From Zobellia russellii (lineage in GTDB: Bacteria > Bacteroidota > Bacteroidia > Flavobacteriales > Flavobacteriaceae), in the NCBI RefSeq assembly GCF_018728565.1, contig NZ_JACSOI010000002.1, positions 496,001 through 560,000 on the forward strand: 64,000 nt of DNA, in the 5' to 3' direction. A program made the position numbers and the translations under genes. Below are positions 18,198 to 28,800 of this stretch, piece by piece; the stretch's first letter is position 1, and each line of letters begins with the position of its first letter. A model generated the notes under the pieces. That model saw only the letters and a list, made by a program, of their open reading frames with translations, did no database searches and was not told the origin of the DNA.

Positions 18198-19118
18198 ATG
18201 AAAAGACGCAATTTTATCCAAAAAACAGCATTATCAACAGGAGCAATTTCAATGGGTTCGGGCCTAACATATGCCGCTACCCTAGCTTCACCAAAAGACC
18301 CCTATAAATTCAACCTTAAGTATGCTCCGCATTTGGGAATGTTTGAAAATCATGCGGGCAAGGATCCTATTGACCAGCTAAATTTTATGGCAGATCAAGG
18401 CTTTACCGCTTTTGAGGATAATAAGATGCGTACCCGAGATGTAGCCCTGCAAGAGAAAATGGCCCAGACCATGCAAAAAAGGGGCATTGAAATGGGTGTA
18501 TTTGTAGCTGTTTTTCTAAAAGATGGACATGTAGCTTCTGGAGACCCGGAAAAAAGAAGGGCTTTTTTAGAATACTGCAAAGAATCCGTAGAAGTAGCGA
18601 AGCGAGTGAATGCCAAATGGATGACCGTTGTACCCGGTAACGTGGCTCCTAAAATAAAAGAAGGTTACCAAAGAGCCAACGTTATTGAAACACTCAAACA
18701 AGCTTCGGCAATTTTTGAGCCACACAATCTTACAATGGTGCTTGAACCTCTAAACTTTTTTAATCATCCGGGAGCATTCCTAACAGACTCGCCACAGGCC
18801 TATGAAATCTGTAAGGCCGTAGACTCTCCCTCATGTAAAATTCTCTTTGATATATATCATCAACAAATCCAAGAAGGTAATCTCATACCCAACATGGAAG
18901 CCTGCTGGGATGAAATTGGCTACATACAGATTGGTGACAATCCGGGAAGAAAAGAACCTACCACAGGAGAAATCAATTATTGGAATGTTTTAAAATTCAT
19001 TAAAGAGAAAGGCTACAATGGAATTTTGGGCATGGAACATGGTAACTCAAGACCTGATAAAGAAGGTGAGCAAGCGGTTATAAATGCGTATAAAAACGTA
19101 GATTCATTCGCGCATTAA
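18198..19118 (+). CDS. Hyi-type TIM-barrel isomerase/epimerase, Tat-exported
   Basis: Xylose-isomerase-like TIM barrel of the hydroxypyruvate isomerase group. The start KRRNFIQKTA plus hydrophobic stretch is a twin-arginine signal, so it acts in the periplasm, unlike classic cytoplasmic Hyi. Metal-binding positions are visible in LEPLN, LFDIYH and GMEHGNS. The signature PGRKEPTTGEINYW closely follows the Hyi PGRxEPGTGEINY pattern. Being the last gene after the GMC dehydrogenase pair, it may isomerise, epimerise or eliminate from the oxidised (keto) sugar. Relatives with this fold act in 3-keto-glycoside pathways. The reaction is inference. Confidence 0.8.
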   Translation: MKRRNFIQKTALSTGAISMGSGLTYAATLASPKDPYKFNLKYAPHLGMFENHAGKDPIDQLNFMADQGFTAFEDNKMRTRDVALQEKMAQTMQKRGIEMGVFVAVFLKDGHVASGDPEKRRAFLEYCKESVEVAKRVNAKWMTVVPGNVAPKIKEGYQRANVIETLKQASAIFEPHNLTMVLEPLNFFNHPGAFLTDSPQAYEICKAVDSPSCKILFDIYHQQIQEGNLIPNMEACWDEIGYIQIGDNPGRKEPTTGEINYWNVLKFIKEKGYNGILGMEHGNSRPDKEGEQAVINAYKNVDSFAH

Positions 19119-19195
19119 AATTACTTTTCATTATATAGTTATTTAATAATCTCTTGGCATCTATGAACTACTTCTTCTCAAACTCTTGACAGAGA
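19119..19195. other. Intergenic stretch before the SusC2 operator
   Basis: This is the first part of the 303-bp gap between the Hyi-type gene and SusC2. It is AT-rich and no terminator hairpin, ORF or RNA gene is seen. The rest of the gap holds the SusC2 promoter and a long leader. Confidence 0.4.
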
Positions 19196-19250
19196 GAGAC
19201 ATTCTATTTACGGAAGGAGACATTTTACCAATAATCTAAGTGCACATTTG
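19196..19250 (+). promoter_or_regulatory. SusC2 promoter: best copy of the 21-bp-spaced operator plus -7 box
   Basis: Two identical GAGACAT half-sites (19196-19202 and 19217-19223) lie exactly 21 bp apart, with ATTTACG (19206-19212) between. The first half-site and the centre are identical to those before SusC1. After 19 bp comes CACATTTG (19243-19250), one mismatch from TAnnTTTG. Transcription would begin near 19257 and give SusC2 a leader of about 165 nt. That leader contains a small hairpin, CCAAA/TTTGG at 19258-19270. Confidence 0.72.
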
Positions 19251-19421
19251 AACAGACCCAAACCGTTTGGACTAATTGATTATGCGTAAATACTAGTAAA
19301 AAACAGACTTCACAACTATTATACTCAGACCATATGTCACCCTATTGAAACCATTTGTTATACATCAAAATTAACTTCAAAACTATATTCGCCTAATAAC
19401 TCAAAACTCTCAAATGATCTT

Positions 19422-22400
19422 ATGAAACACAAAAAACAATCGACCAAAAAACCTTTGTTGCTCCGGCTGGGATTATCCTTTTTAGGACTCCTTTTAGCTA
19501 CCATGCAACTACACGCCCAAGATGACACTATTAATGGTACGGTTTCAGATGACACTGGAATGCCTTTGCCCGGTGCAAACGTATTGGTAAAGGGAACCAC
19601 AACAGGAACCCAAACCGATTTTGATGGGAATTATACAATTTCCGCCTCCAATGATGCTATTTTAGTGTTTAGCTACATTGGTTTTTCAACTCAAGAAGTA
19701 CCAGTAAATGGTGAATCCACGTTAAATGTTACTTTGTCGGAAGATGCAAGTAAGCTAGATGAAGTTGTCGTTGTAGGTTACGGCCAACAAAAAAGAGTAA
19801 ACCTTACCGGTTCGGTAACCGCTGTAGATGAAGAAGCTTTGGAAGACAGAAACGTACAAAATGCGTTTCAAGCACTTCAAGGACAAGCGGCCGGTCTACA
19901 AATTTCACAAAACAGTGGAGCTCCGGGTAATGAAGGCCTTAACATTAAAATACGTGGTCTTAACTCATTTGGTAGTAACAACTCTCCATTAGTATTGATT
20001 GACGGTGTAGAAGGTAATCTACAAGATTTAGACCCCTCTGTAATTAGTTCCATTTCTGTGCTAAAAGATGCTTCTTCAGCAGCTATCTACGGTTCTAGGG
20101 CTGCAAACGGTGTTATCTTGGTGACTACCAAGAGTGGCGGTAACAACAACTTTAAGATTGAATACAGCGGTAGTGTGTCAACGGAGACCTTTACCAAGGT
20201 ACCGCAAATGATATCCAATTCGGCAGATTATATGACTTTAATGAACCAGGCATTAATAAATACACCTGGAGCATCTGCCAATCCGTATCCTCAAGAAGTG
20301 ATAGATGCTTACCGAAACAATCAAGGCAATCCAGCTTTTCCTAATACAAATTGGTTTGATGAAGCCTCCAGAACCCCAATCGTACAACGTCATGTTGTAA
20401 CGGCTAGTGGTGCAATTGATGGCACCAGCTATAATATTTCTATGGGTAACTGGGATCAGCCGGGTATTATTCGCTCTTCAGGGTTTAAGAAGAATAACTT
20501 CTTTATGAGTGTAAAATCAGATATAGGAGAAAAGATTACCGTAGGAGGTACCGTATCTGGCGTAGCTTCAAAAACAAGTGGTCCTCAGCAGGCAGGCACA
20601 GAATCCGGCTTATTCAATTTATTTAGAGTTAGGCCAACTTGGGGTGTGTATACCTTAGATGGCACAGGACATTATTCAGGTAAAGCATTCTCTGGAACTG
20701 ATACAGAATTTCCTGGTTTTGATGAAGGATTTACTAGAAACAACCCTATAGCTGAGCTTGAAGTTCAGGATGGAGAGGTTTTAAATCAATATAACTTTAA
20801 CGGAAACCTCTTTTTTGATGTTAAGCTTTCAGACGATTTGGTTTGGAGTACAAAAGGAGCTTATAAGTTTGATTATGACTACTATAAAAATCAACGTATT
20901 CAATATGACGAATACAATTATAGAACAGGCGAATACCTAAGAACAACTCGTGATGCTTCACAATTAACTATTGATAATACGTGGAGTAAGCAAACTACGT
21001 TATTCTCTACGCTGACGTATTCAAAATTGATTGGCGACCATGACTTTAAAGTTTTAGGAGGGTATAGTCAAGAAGGTTTTGATCGTAATTTCACTAGATC
21101 ACAAAGAACTGGCATTCCAAATAGAAAAATCACTGATTTAGAAGGTGTAAATTCTGAAAATCAATTTACAACCGGTTTTTCTGAAAGTTGGGCCATACAG
21201 AGTTTCTTTGGTAGAGCCAACTATAACTACAAAGAAAAGTACCTGCTTGAAGCAAACGTAAGAGGAGATATCAGCTCACGTTTTGCCAAAGGAAACAGAT
21301 TAGGTGTTTTCCCATCGGTGTCTGCTGGTTGGAGATTGGATAAAGAAGACTTCTTTCAAGATATTGAAGCAGTTAGCGAACTAAAACTAAGAGGTTCTTG
21401 GGGGCAATTGGGTAACCAAAATATTGGTATTAATGTACAGGATGATGAATTAAATTCTGGTATATACCCTTATCAATCTACCCTATCTTTTGACCAATTT
21501 GGCTATCCTTTTGGAAGTAGTGTTCTTGCCGGAGTTGGCTTAAGAAGCCTAGTTGATTCTGATATTACATGGGAAACTACAACGGTAACGGATTTTGGAG
21601 TAGACTTTAATATATTTAATAGAAAACTATATGGTTCTGCCGATTACTACGTAAAAGAAACCGTAGATATATTAAGACAATTACAAGTTGATGAAAGTAG
21701 TGGATTGGACGCTCCCGTGGTTAACCAAGGTGCTATGACCAACAAAGGTTGGGACATTGTCATTGGTCATGACAATAGCATAAACGAGGATTTACGATAC
21801 AGCATAAACGGAAACGTTTCATGGTTTAAAAACCGTCTAAAAACTTTTGGAGATCCAGAGATACAGGACAGAAACATAAATGAAGAAGGTTACGCTTTTG
21901 AAGATTGGTACATGTGGGAAGCCGATGGCTACTTCCAGGATGAGGCAGAAATTGCAAGTTCGGCTACTCAACCTCAACCCGGTAAGGTAGGTTTCATTAA
22001 ATTGAAAGACCAAGACAATAATGGTGTTATTGATGGAGATGACCGTATCCATATAGACGGTAGATATCCTGCTTTTGTGTACGGGTTAAATCTTTCTTTG
22101 AACTACAAAAACTTAGATTTTAGAATGTTTTGGGAAGGTGTAGAAGGTACTAAAAACTATATTGCCCGTGACCCTTTTAGACAAGATGGCGGTACGGATA
22201 AAGCTTGGTTAACCGAAGCATGGACGCCCGATAACAGAAACTCTAGATTGCCTGCGGTATATTACGAAACAGCCGAAACACGTAGAGCTACAGTATATAA
22301 CAATTCTTTCTGGTTATGGGACACCTCTTATCTAAGATTAAGAAATGTTACCTTGGGGTATTCTCTACCTACTGACGTATTGGACAAGACACCGTTCAAC

Positions 22401-22541
22401 AGATTACGATTCTATTTTGCAGCAGAAAACTACCTTACCTTCCAAAAAGACTACCCTATTGATGTAGATCCGGAAGCTAATGGTGTAGATGCCTATCCAT
22501 TTAGAAAAACATTAACATTAGGTGTAAACATGACATTTTAG
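19422..22541 (+). CDS. SusC2, TonB-dependent glycan transporter
   Basis: Second SusC of the region, 1039 residues, outer membrane. It has a signal peptide (cleavage near LHAQD), a carboxypeptidase-regulatory-like domain with PLPGANVLVKGTTTG, the DEVVVVGYG TonB-box region, a plug with SSAAIYGSRAANGVILVTTK over residues about 222-241, and a barrel ending in a terminal Phe. It is clearly a paralogue rather than a copy of SusC1. Its promoter carries the same operator as SusC1, so the two importers are probably induced together, possibly for different oligosaccharides from one polysaccharide. SusD2 follows after 21 bp. Confidence 0.95.
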   Translation: MKHKKQSTKKPLLLRLGLSFLGLLLATMQLHAQDDTINGTVSDDTGMPLPGANVLVKGTTTGTQTDFDGNYTISASNDAILVFSYIGFSTQEVPVNGESTLNVTLSEDASKLDEVVVVGYGQQKRVNLTGSVTAVDEEALEDRNVQNAFQALQGQAAGLQISQNSGAPGNEGLNIKIRGLNSFGSNNSPLVLIDGVEGNLQDLDPSVISSISVLKDASSAAIYGSRAANGVILVTTKSGGNNNFKIEYSGSVSTETFTKVPQMISNSADYMTLMNQALINTPGASANPYPQEVIDAYRNNQGNPAFPNTNWFDEASRTPIVQRHVVTASGAIDGTSYNISMGNWDQPGIIRSSGFKKNNFFMSVKSDIGEKITVGGTVSGVASKTSGPQQAGTESGLFNLFRVRPTWGVYTLDGTGHYSGKAFSGTDTEFPGFDEGFTRNNPIAELEVQDGEVLNQYNFNGNLFFDVKLSDDLVWSTKGAYKFDYDYYKNQRIQYDEYNYRTGEYLRTTRDASQLTIDNTWSKQTTLFSTLTYSKLIGDHDFKVLGGYSQEGFDRNFTRSQRTGIPNRKITDLEGVNSENQFTTGFSESWAIQSFFGRANYNYKEKYLLEANVRGDISSRFAKGNRLGVFPSVSAGWRLDKEDFFQDIEAVSELKLRGSWGQLGNQNIGINVQDDELNSGIYPYQSTLSFDQFGYPFGSSVLAGVGLRSLVDSDITWETTTVTDFGVDFNIFNRKLYGSADYYVKETVDILRQLQVDESSGLDAPVVNQGAMTNKGWDIVIGHDNSINEDLRYSINGNVSWFKNRLKTFGDPEIQDRNINEEGYAFEDWYMWEADGYFQDEAEIASSATQPQPGKVGFIKLKDQDNNGVIDGDDRIHIDGRYPAFVYGLNLSLNYKNLDFRMFWEGVEGTKNYIARDPFRQDGGTDKAWLTEAWTPDNRNSRLPAVYYETAETRRATVYNNSFWLWDTSYLRLRNVTLGYSLPTDVLDKTPFNRLRFYFAAENYLTFQKDYPIDVDPEANGVDAYPFRKTLTLGVNMTF

Positions 22542-22562
22542 TCAATCAAAAATATTATATAA

Positions 22563-24101
22563 ATGAAAAAGACAATCTTATTACTCGCTCTATCCTTTCT
22601 GGGGATTACAATAAGTTCGTGCGAGGACGACTTTTTAGACAAGCAGCCTTCTTCTCAACTGCCTTCAGAAACTTTTTGGCAGACTGAGCAAGATGCAGAA
22701 CTAGCATTGACCGGAGTATATAGTAATTTACAACAGAACATGTTGGCTATACGTGCAGATGGTGGATGGCCTCCAACAATCAAACCCAACTGGGATGCCT
22801 TAACAGATGATTGTTATCAAACATTCAATTATGGTTTTAGAGAATTGATTGATGGAACGGCAAGTCCTACCTCTGGTGGTAATAACGGTGCAATCGCACA
22901 ACTTTACAATGTATGTTATAAAGGAATTCAAACCTGTAATTTCTTTTTAGCAAACATTGATCAGGTTGAGAATATTGAGGCTGATAAATTAAATGGATGG
23001 AAAGGTCAAGTAAGCACTCTGCGTGCATTTTTCTATTATAACTTAGTTACTACTTATGGAGAGGTTCCTCTTAGAATAGAACCAACTACTTTGGATAATC
23101 AAGATTTACCAAAAGCTCCTGAGTCAGAAATATTCGCTCAAATTGAAAAGGACCTAATATTTGCTGCTGCCAACTTACCAGAAGCTCCTTACGGAGATGG
23201 TTATGTTGTTAAAGGTTCTGCAAATGCTTTATTAGCCCGAACTTACTTGTACCAAGAAAAATATGCCGAAGCAGCTGTAGCGGCAAAGGCCGTAATGGAC
23301 GGTGGTAGTTTTTCGCTATCTACTAATTACGAAGACCTTTTTGTAGATGCAGGACAAGTTGACAACCCTGAAATTATTTTCTCTACAAAATACTCAAGTG
23401 CTCCTGGCGAATTCCAAGATAGAGGTAGTGAAATCATGATAGGCTTTTGGGGAACTCTTAAACCAACTGAAGATTTTGTGAATTCTTTTGAAGCTACTGA
23501 TGGTCTACCAATAGATGAATCTCCTCTTTATGATGAAGCTAATCCTTTGGAAAACCGTGACCCTCGACTAAGTAAAATAGTACAAGTAGGGGAATGGAAT
23601 CCTGAAATTGAGCAAAAAACCTTATCAGGTTTTGGTTTGTTAAAATGGACAACCCCACAAACAAGGGCTTCCCTAGTACAGAATTTTACAGAAGGTACAG
23701 ACTATATCCACATTCGATATGCCGATGTTTTGTTGATGTATGCTGAAGGTAAAATAGAATCCGGCAGTATTGACACCTCTGTTCTTGATGCCATAAATGA
23801 GGTAAGAGCAAGAGCATATGGTGTGGCTGTAGGAGATACAGGTTCTTATCCAGCAATAACCACTACAGATCCGGGTGAACTCCGTGAAGCCGTTCGTAAC
23901 GAGCGTAGATACGAATTCGGTTTTGAAGGTTTACGCTATTTTGACCTTAAGCGTTGGGGCATAGCAGAAGAAGAATTAAATGGTTTTTATGATCCGCATG
24001 TAGATGCCAATAGAGTATTCCTTCCAAAACATTATAAATGGCCGTTGCCACAAAGTGCAATTGACAAGAATGATGCTCTTGAGCAGAATCCTGATTATTA
24101 A
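22563..24101 (+). CDS. SusD2, surface glycan-binding lipoprotein
   Basis: SusD/RagB lipoprotein of 512 residues paired with SusC2. Lipobox Cys20 (ISSCEDDFLD). Family hallmarks are LDKQPSSQLPSETFW near residues 26-40, YIHIRYADVLLMYAEGK near 380, AVRNERRYEFGFEGLRYFDLKRWG near 440-463, and the ending LEQNPDY. It caps the SusC2 barrel and binds glycan at the cell surface. A strong terminator follows about 65 bp downstream and ends the SusC2-SusD2 transcript. Confidence 0.94.
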   Translation: MKKTILLLALSFLGITISSCEDDFLDKQPSSQLPSETFWQTEQDAELALTGVYSNLQQNMLAIRADGGWPPTIKPNWDALTDDCYQTFNYGFRELIDGTASPTSGGNNGAIAQLYNVCYKGIQTCNFFLANIDQVENIEADKLNGWKGQVSTLRAFFYYNLVTTYGEVPLRIEPTTLDNQDLPKAPESEIFAQIEKDLIFAAANLPEAPYGDGYVVKGSANALLARTYLYQEKYAEAAVAAKAVMDGGSFSLSTNYEDLFVDAGQVDNPEIIFSTKYSSAPGEFQDRGSEIMIGFWGTLKPTEDFVNSFEATDGLPIDESPLYDEANPLENRDPRLSKIVQVGEWNPEIEQKTLSGFGLLKWTTPQTRASLVQNFTEGTDYIHIRYADVLLMYAEGKIESGSIDTSVLDAINEVRARAYGVAVGDTGSYPAITTTDPGELREAVRNERRYEFGFEGLRYFDLKRWGIAEEELNGFYDPHVDANRVFLPKHYKWPLPQSAIDKNDALEQNPDY

Positions 24102-24167
24102 TAGTCTATAAACATGAGAACAGTAAGACATCTGTTTTTATTAAAATTGTTGAGTTAGTTTTATCCT

Positions 24168-24202
24168 AAAGCCAGTTGACCATTTTGTCAACTGGCTTTT
24201 TT
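24168..24202 (+). terminator. Rho-independent terminator after SusD2
   Basis: GCCAGTTGAC (24171-24180) and GTCAACTGGC (24187-24196) form a perfect 10-bp stem. AAA/TTT pairs extend it. The loop is 6 nt and a run of six T follows (24197-24202). It separates the SusC2-SusD2 unit from the sulfatase at 24256. Confidence 0.9.
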
Positions 24203-24255
24203 ATATCGTTTCCATTAATTAATAGTATTTTCAATCTCTCTTTAATAGTTAACCC

Positions 24256-25782
24256 ATGAGAATTCTAAAAAGAAGACTAGTTACGCTTACTACACTCTTT
24301 GCATTCGCGGTAACCTTCCAAACTTATGCTCAACAACCCAACATTGTAATTATCTATGCAGATGACATGGGCTATGGAGATCTACAATGCCAGAACAAGG
24401 ATTCTAAAATACCCACTCCCAATCTAAACCAACTGGCGTCGGAAGGCATTCGTTTTACTGATGCCCATAGTTCTTCGGGTATTTGCTCTCCTAGTAGATA
24501 CGCGTTACTTACAGGAACCTATCACTGGCGAAGACAGCATGATATTGTAAATTCTTTTGGCCCTCCATTTTTTAATGAATCGGATGTTACACTTCCTGAA
24601 CTCCTGAAGACCAATGGCTACAAAACTGCAGCCATCGGAAAATGGCATTTAGGGTGGAATTGGAAATTCAAGAACGAACCTTCAGGCGAAGTTTTTCAGT
24701 GGAACAAAAAACGTAAGTTCTACAGACCGGAAGATATTGATTGGAGCGGACCCCTCACGGGCGGGCCGTTAGATCAAGGTTTTGACTATTATTTTGGTGA
24801 TGGAACCATTAACTTTCCTCCTTACGCATGGATTGAAAACGACCAATTTATTGAACTTCCAAAAGCAGTTATGGACGTTTATAATGTAGGTTTCAATGTT
24901 AATGAAGGCGAATGGGAGTTTAGGCCAGGCCCAAAAGTTGAGGGTTGGAACCCATATGAGGTACTTCCCACCCTTACCAAAAAAACAGTAGCCTACATCA
25001 ACCAACAAGAAGCAGATAAACCGTTCTTCCTTTACATGGCTCTACCCTCTCCCCATGCACCAATAATCCCTAACGAAGAATTTGTTGGCAAATCTGAAGC
25101 AGGTCCATATGGCGATTATATGTTTCAAACTGATTGGGTTGCGGGCCAAGTGATGAAAGCTTTAAAAGATAAAGGTTTAGATAAAAACACTATCGTAATT
25201 TTCACTGCGGATAACGGTCCTGAAAAATATGCTTTTGAGCGCGCAGAAAAATACGAGCACTTTAGTATGGGAGATTTTAGAGGCCTAAAACGTGACGTCT
25301 GGGAAGGCGGTCATCACGTGCCTTTCATCGTTAAATGGCCAGAACAAATTAAAGCTGGAACCGTCTCAAAGGAAGTCATTTCTCAAGTAGATATCATGGC
25401 TACTCTGGCAGAAATTGCAAACGCTACAATTCCTGAAAATGTGGCCCCGGATAGTTATAATTTATTAGACCTTCTAAAAGGTGAAAAATACAGCACTCCA
25501 TTGCGGGAAGCAACCGTACACAATACATACAACGGTATTTGGGGTTTGCGAAAAGGGAAGTGGCTATACATTAACAAACCTTCTGGGCAACATTCAAAAA
25601 TGCCCGATTCTTTTAAAAAGTTGAGAGGTTACAAAGATTTTGATACACCCGCCCTTTTATTCAATATGGAAAAGGATCCTGAGCAAAGAAATAATATTGT
25701 TGAAGTACACCCGGATGTTGTACAAGAAATGTCCACTATTTTAGAGACGTATCGCAAACAAGGATATTCGGTAAAACGATAA
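24256..25782 (+). CDS. Family S1 sulfatase
   Basis: Exported sulfatase of 508 residues (signal peptide ending near TYAQ). Motifs are [10 protein letters not shown] (Asp36, Asp37), C-S-P-S-R with Cys77 as formylglycine precursor, then [24 protein letters not shown], and [21 protein letters not shown]. The [11 protein letters not shown]-x-YHWR form is common in GALNS-like S1 sulfatases, often seen in algal glycan loci. It sits between a terminator and the FG-GAP lipoprotein, which follows after 24 bp. No clear promoter was found in the 53 bp between terminator and start. Confidence 0.93.
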   Translation: MRILKRRLVTLTTLFAFAVTFQTYAQQPNIVIIYADDMGYGDLQCQNKDSKIPTPNLNQLASEGIRFTDAHSSSGICSPSRYALLTGTYHWRRQHDIVNSFGPPFFNESDVTLPELLKTNGYKTAAIGKWHLGWNWKFKNEPSGEVFQWNKKRKFYRPEDIDWSGPLTGGPLDQGFDYYFGDGTINFPPYAWIENDQFIELPKAVMDVYNVGFNVNEGEWEFRPGPKVEGWNPYEVLPTLTKKTVAYINQQEADKPFFLYMALPSPHAPIIPNEEFVGKSEAGPYGDYMFQTDWVAGQVMKALKDKGLDKNTIVIFTADNGPEKYAFERAEKYEHFSMGDFRGLKRDVWEGGHHVPFIVKWPEQIKAGTVSKEVISQVDIMATLAEIANATIPENVAPDSYNLLDLLKGEKYSTPLREATVHNTYNGIWGLRKGKWLYINKPSGQHSKMPDSFKKLRGYKDFDTPALLFNMEKDPEQRNNIVEVHPDVVQEMSTILETYRKQGYSVKR

Positions 25783-25806
25783 AAAATAGCCTCGTAAATT
25801 AAACCT

Positions 25807-28800
25807 ATGCCTGTACTTTCTTTTGGACGTTATTCTATTTCACCAATCACAAGGTTGAAGTTATTGGCTTCGTTTGCGTTGCTATTGGTATCCTGTCAAG
25901 AAAAAGAACAACCAGGAACACAAGTTGGGGAAAACACTCTTTTCCAAGAGGTTTCCAGTGAAACTACAGGCGTAAATTTTGACAATTCCGTAAAAGCTTC
26001 CAAAACGCTAAACTTATTCTCCTACATGTACTTTTACAATGGCGGTGGGGTTGCTGCGGGCGATCTAAACGGGGATGGTCTTGATGACCTATATTTCACG
26101 GGAAATCAAGTTCAGAACAGATTATACCTCAACGCGGGAAATTTCGACTTTAAAGATATTACCGAGCAAACTGGTACTGGCGGCGATTCAAATTCATGGT
26201 ACACCGGGGTTAGTCTTGCAGATGTAAATGGGGATGGCACATTGGATATTTATGTAAGTCAGATTGGAAAAATTTCAGGAACTAACGGGCACAACCTCCT
26301 CTTTATCAACCAAGGCAATGACGAGAAAGGTATTCCAAAATTTAAAGAAAGTGCAATTGAATTTGGCCTAACAGTTAAAGGTGCAACCACGCAAACCGCA
26401 TTTTTTGATTATGATTTAGATGGAGACCTAGATGCGTATATTATGACGCACTCCAATTTTAACGACGGTGTTCTCCCCCGTGCCGAAAAACGACTCATTT
26501 CCAGTCCGTATGGCGATAAGTTATTCCGAAACAATGGAGGTAAGTTTACCGATGTCACCAAAGAATCCGGTATCTATAGCAGTCCATTAGGGTTTGGATT
26601 GGGTATTAGCACGGCAGACATTAACAAAGATGGCTATCCAGATATTTATATTGGGAACGATTTCTATGAAGATGATTACCTGTACATTAATAACGGAGAT
26701 GGTACATTTACGGAGGATTTAGAGTCCCGTATAAAACACACCAGTCGGTTTTCTATGGGCAATGATATTGCCGATTTGAACAATGATGCCCTACCGGATA
26801 TCCTGTCTCTGGATATGCAGGCGTACGAGCCCGAAATCTTAAAAGCATCGCATGGTGAGGATTCATATGCCATTTTCAATTACAAACTATCCTTTGGGTA
26901 CCAACACCAGTATGCACACAACACCTTTCAACTGAATAGAGACGGAGAGCACTTTAGCGAAATAGCAAGATTATCAGGAATTGAAGCCACAGATTGGAGC
27001 TGGTCCGTTTTGGCAAGCGATTATGACCTGGACGGGCAAAAAGACCTTTTCATTACCAACGGTATTTTTAGGCGCAGTAATGATATGGATTATATGCAGT
27101 TCCTTTCAGGAAATGAGGTTCAAAAACAATTGCGTTCCGGTAATTATGACTATAGTAACGCCCTTACGGATAAAATGCCAAGTTATCCTTTGCAGAATTT
27201 CTTCTTTAAAAATAATAACAACCTTACTTTCACCAATACTTCCTCTGAATGGGGCGGCACAAAAAAAGGCTTTTCAAACGGTGCTACTTACTCAGACCTT
27301 GATAATGACGGCGACCTAGACTTGGTAATTAACAACCTTAATGCAAAAGCATCCATCTTAAAAAACACCACCATAGAGAATGACAGTTTAACCAAGGATT
27401 ATTTAAAAATAAAGTTGAAAGGTCTAGCCGGAAACGATTACGGAATTGGCGCTAAGGTCATTTTAAAGAACAAAGGTCAAAAACAATATCAGGAATTATT
27501 GAATGTTCGCGGATATCTATCATCTACCCCTCCCTATTTAAATTTTGCAGTTGGCAAAAACACTATTGTAGATACCGTCTTGGTACAATGGCCAAACAAG
27601 CAGCAAACCGTTTTAACAAATGTGAATTCAGGTCAAGTGCTGAGCATTGCCCAAGAAAATGCTTCTACCATATCATTAGAGACCAAAAAAACACCTAAAT
27701 CCCTTTTTACCCTTTTAAACAATAGTGAATTAGATATTGATTACCGGCACCAAGAAAATCGATTTTACGAATTTAATAGGGAACACTTAATTCCACATAT
27801 GAATTCCACTTGGGGACCTCCTATTGCTGTAGGAGACCTTAACAATGATGGTTCAGATGATTTTTTCGTTGGTGGGGCACTAAACCAACCTTCTAAAATC
27901 TACTTGCAGCAATTTAATGGTAAATTTATCTCATCATCATCAAAAGCACTACAAACGGATGCAGCTTCTGAAGATACTGCAGCCGATTTTGTAGATGTTA
28001 ATGGAGACGGCTATTTGGACTTAATTGTGGGTAGCGGCAGTAACCAAGAAATAAAACCAGACCCTAAAAGTCTTACCCGACTTTATATAAACAATGGTAA
28101 GGGCAACTTTACAAGACAAGATAATTTTCCTAAAATCTATACAACGGTTTCAGACTTGGCAATAGCCGATTTTGATAAAGATGGAGACAATGATGTTTTT
28201 ATATCCTCTCGCTCTGTCCCCGGTAAATACGGTTCTTCTCCAGATTCATATCTTCTTAAAAACGATGGAAAAGGCAGTTTTTCCATGGATACATCATCCC
28301 AAAAACTTTTTGAAAAATGCGGAATGGTCAATTCTGCAAAATGGGTGGATTTAAATGGCGATGATTGGCAAGACCTTGTATTGGTGGGTGAATGGATGCC
28401 TATTAAAGTGTACTACAATTCAAACGGGAGTCTTAATAAAGCTAACCCAGAGGCCAACTCCCTACAGTTTTCAAACGGTTGGTGGAACTCCCTAGCATAC
28501 GGAGATTTTGATAATGATGGCGACGTTGATTTGGTAGCGGGCAATCTTGGACTAAACTCAAAATTAAGGGCAACGGAAAAAGAACCGGTACAAATGTACT
28601 ATTCGGATTTTGACAAGAACGGTTGGCCCGAAGGAGTTACTACACATTTCATTGAAGGAAAGGAACATGTTTTCTCCTCAAAAAGCCTTCTTGAAAAACA
28701 AATGGTATATCTCCGCAAAAAATTCCCCACATACAGTGCTTTTGCCCAAGCGGACTTCAAGGCTATTTTTACACCAGAAGAGTTAAAAAATGCAGAAATT

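Noticed and set aside
24112-24131. ACAT twice (24112-24115 and 24128-24131) with AAGACAT, resembling the repeated operator
   Set aside because: The spacing is 16 bp rather than 21, no -7 box follows at 18-19 bp, and the SusD2 terminator lies between it and the next gene.
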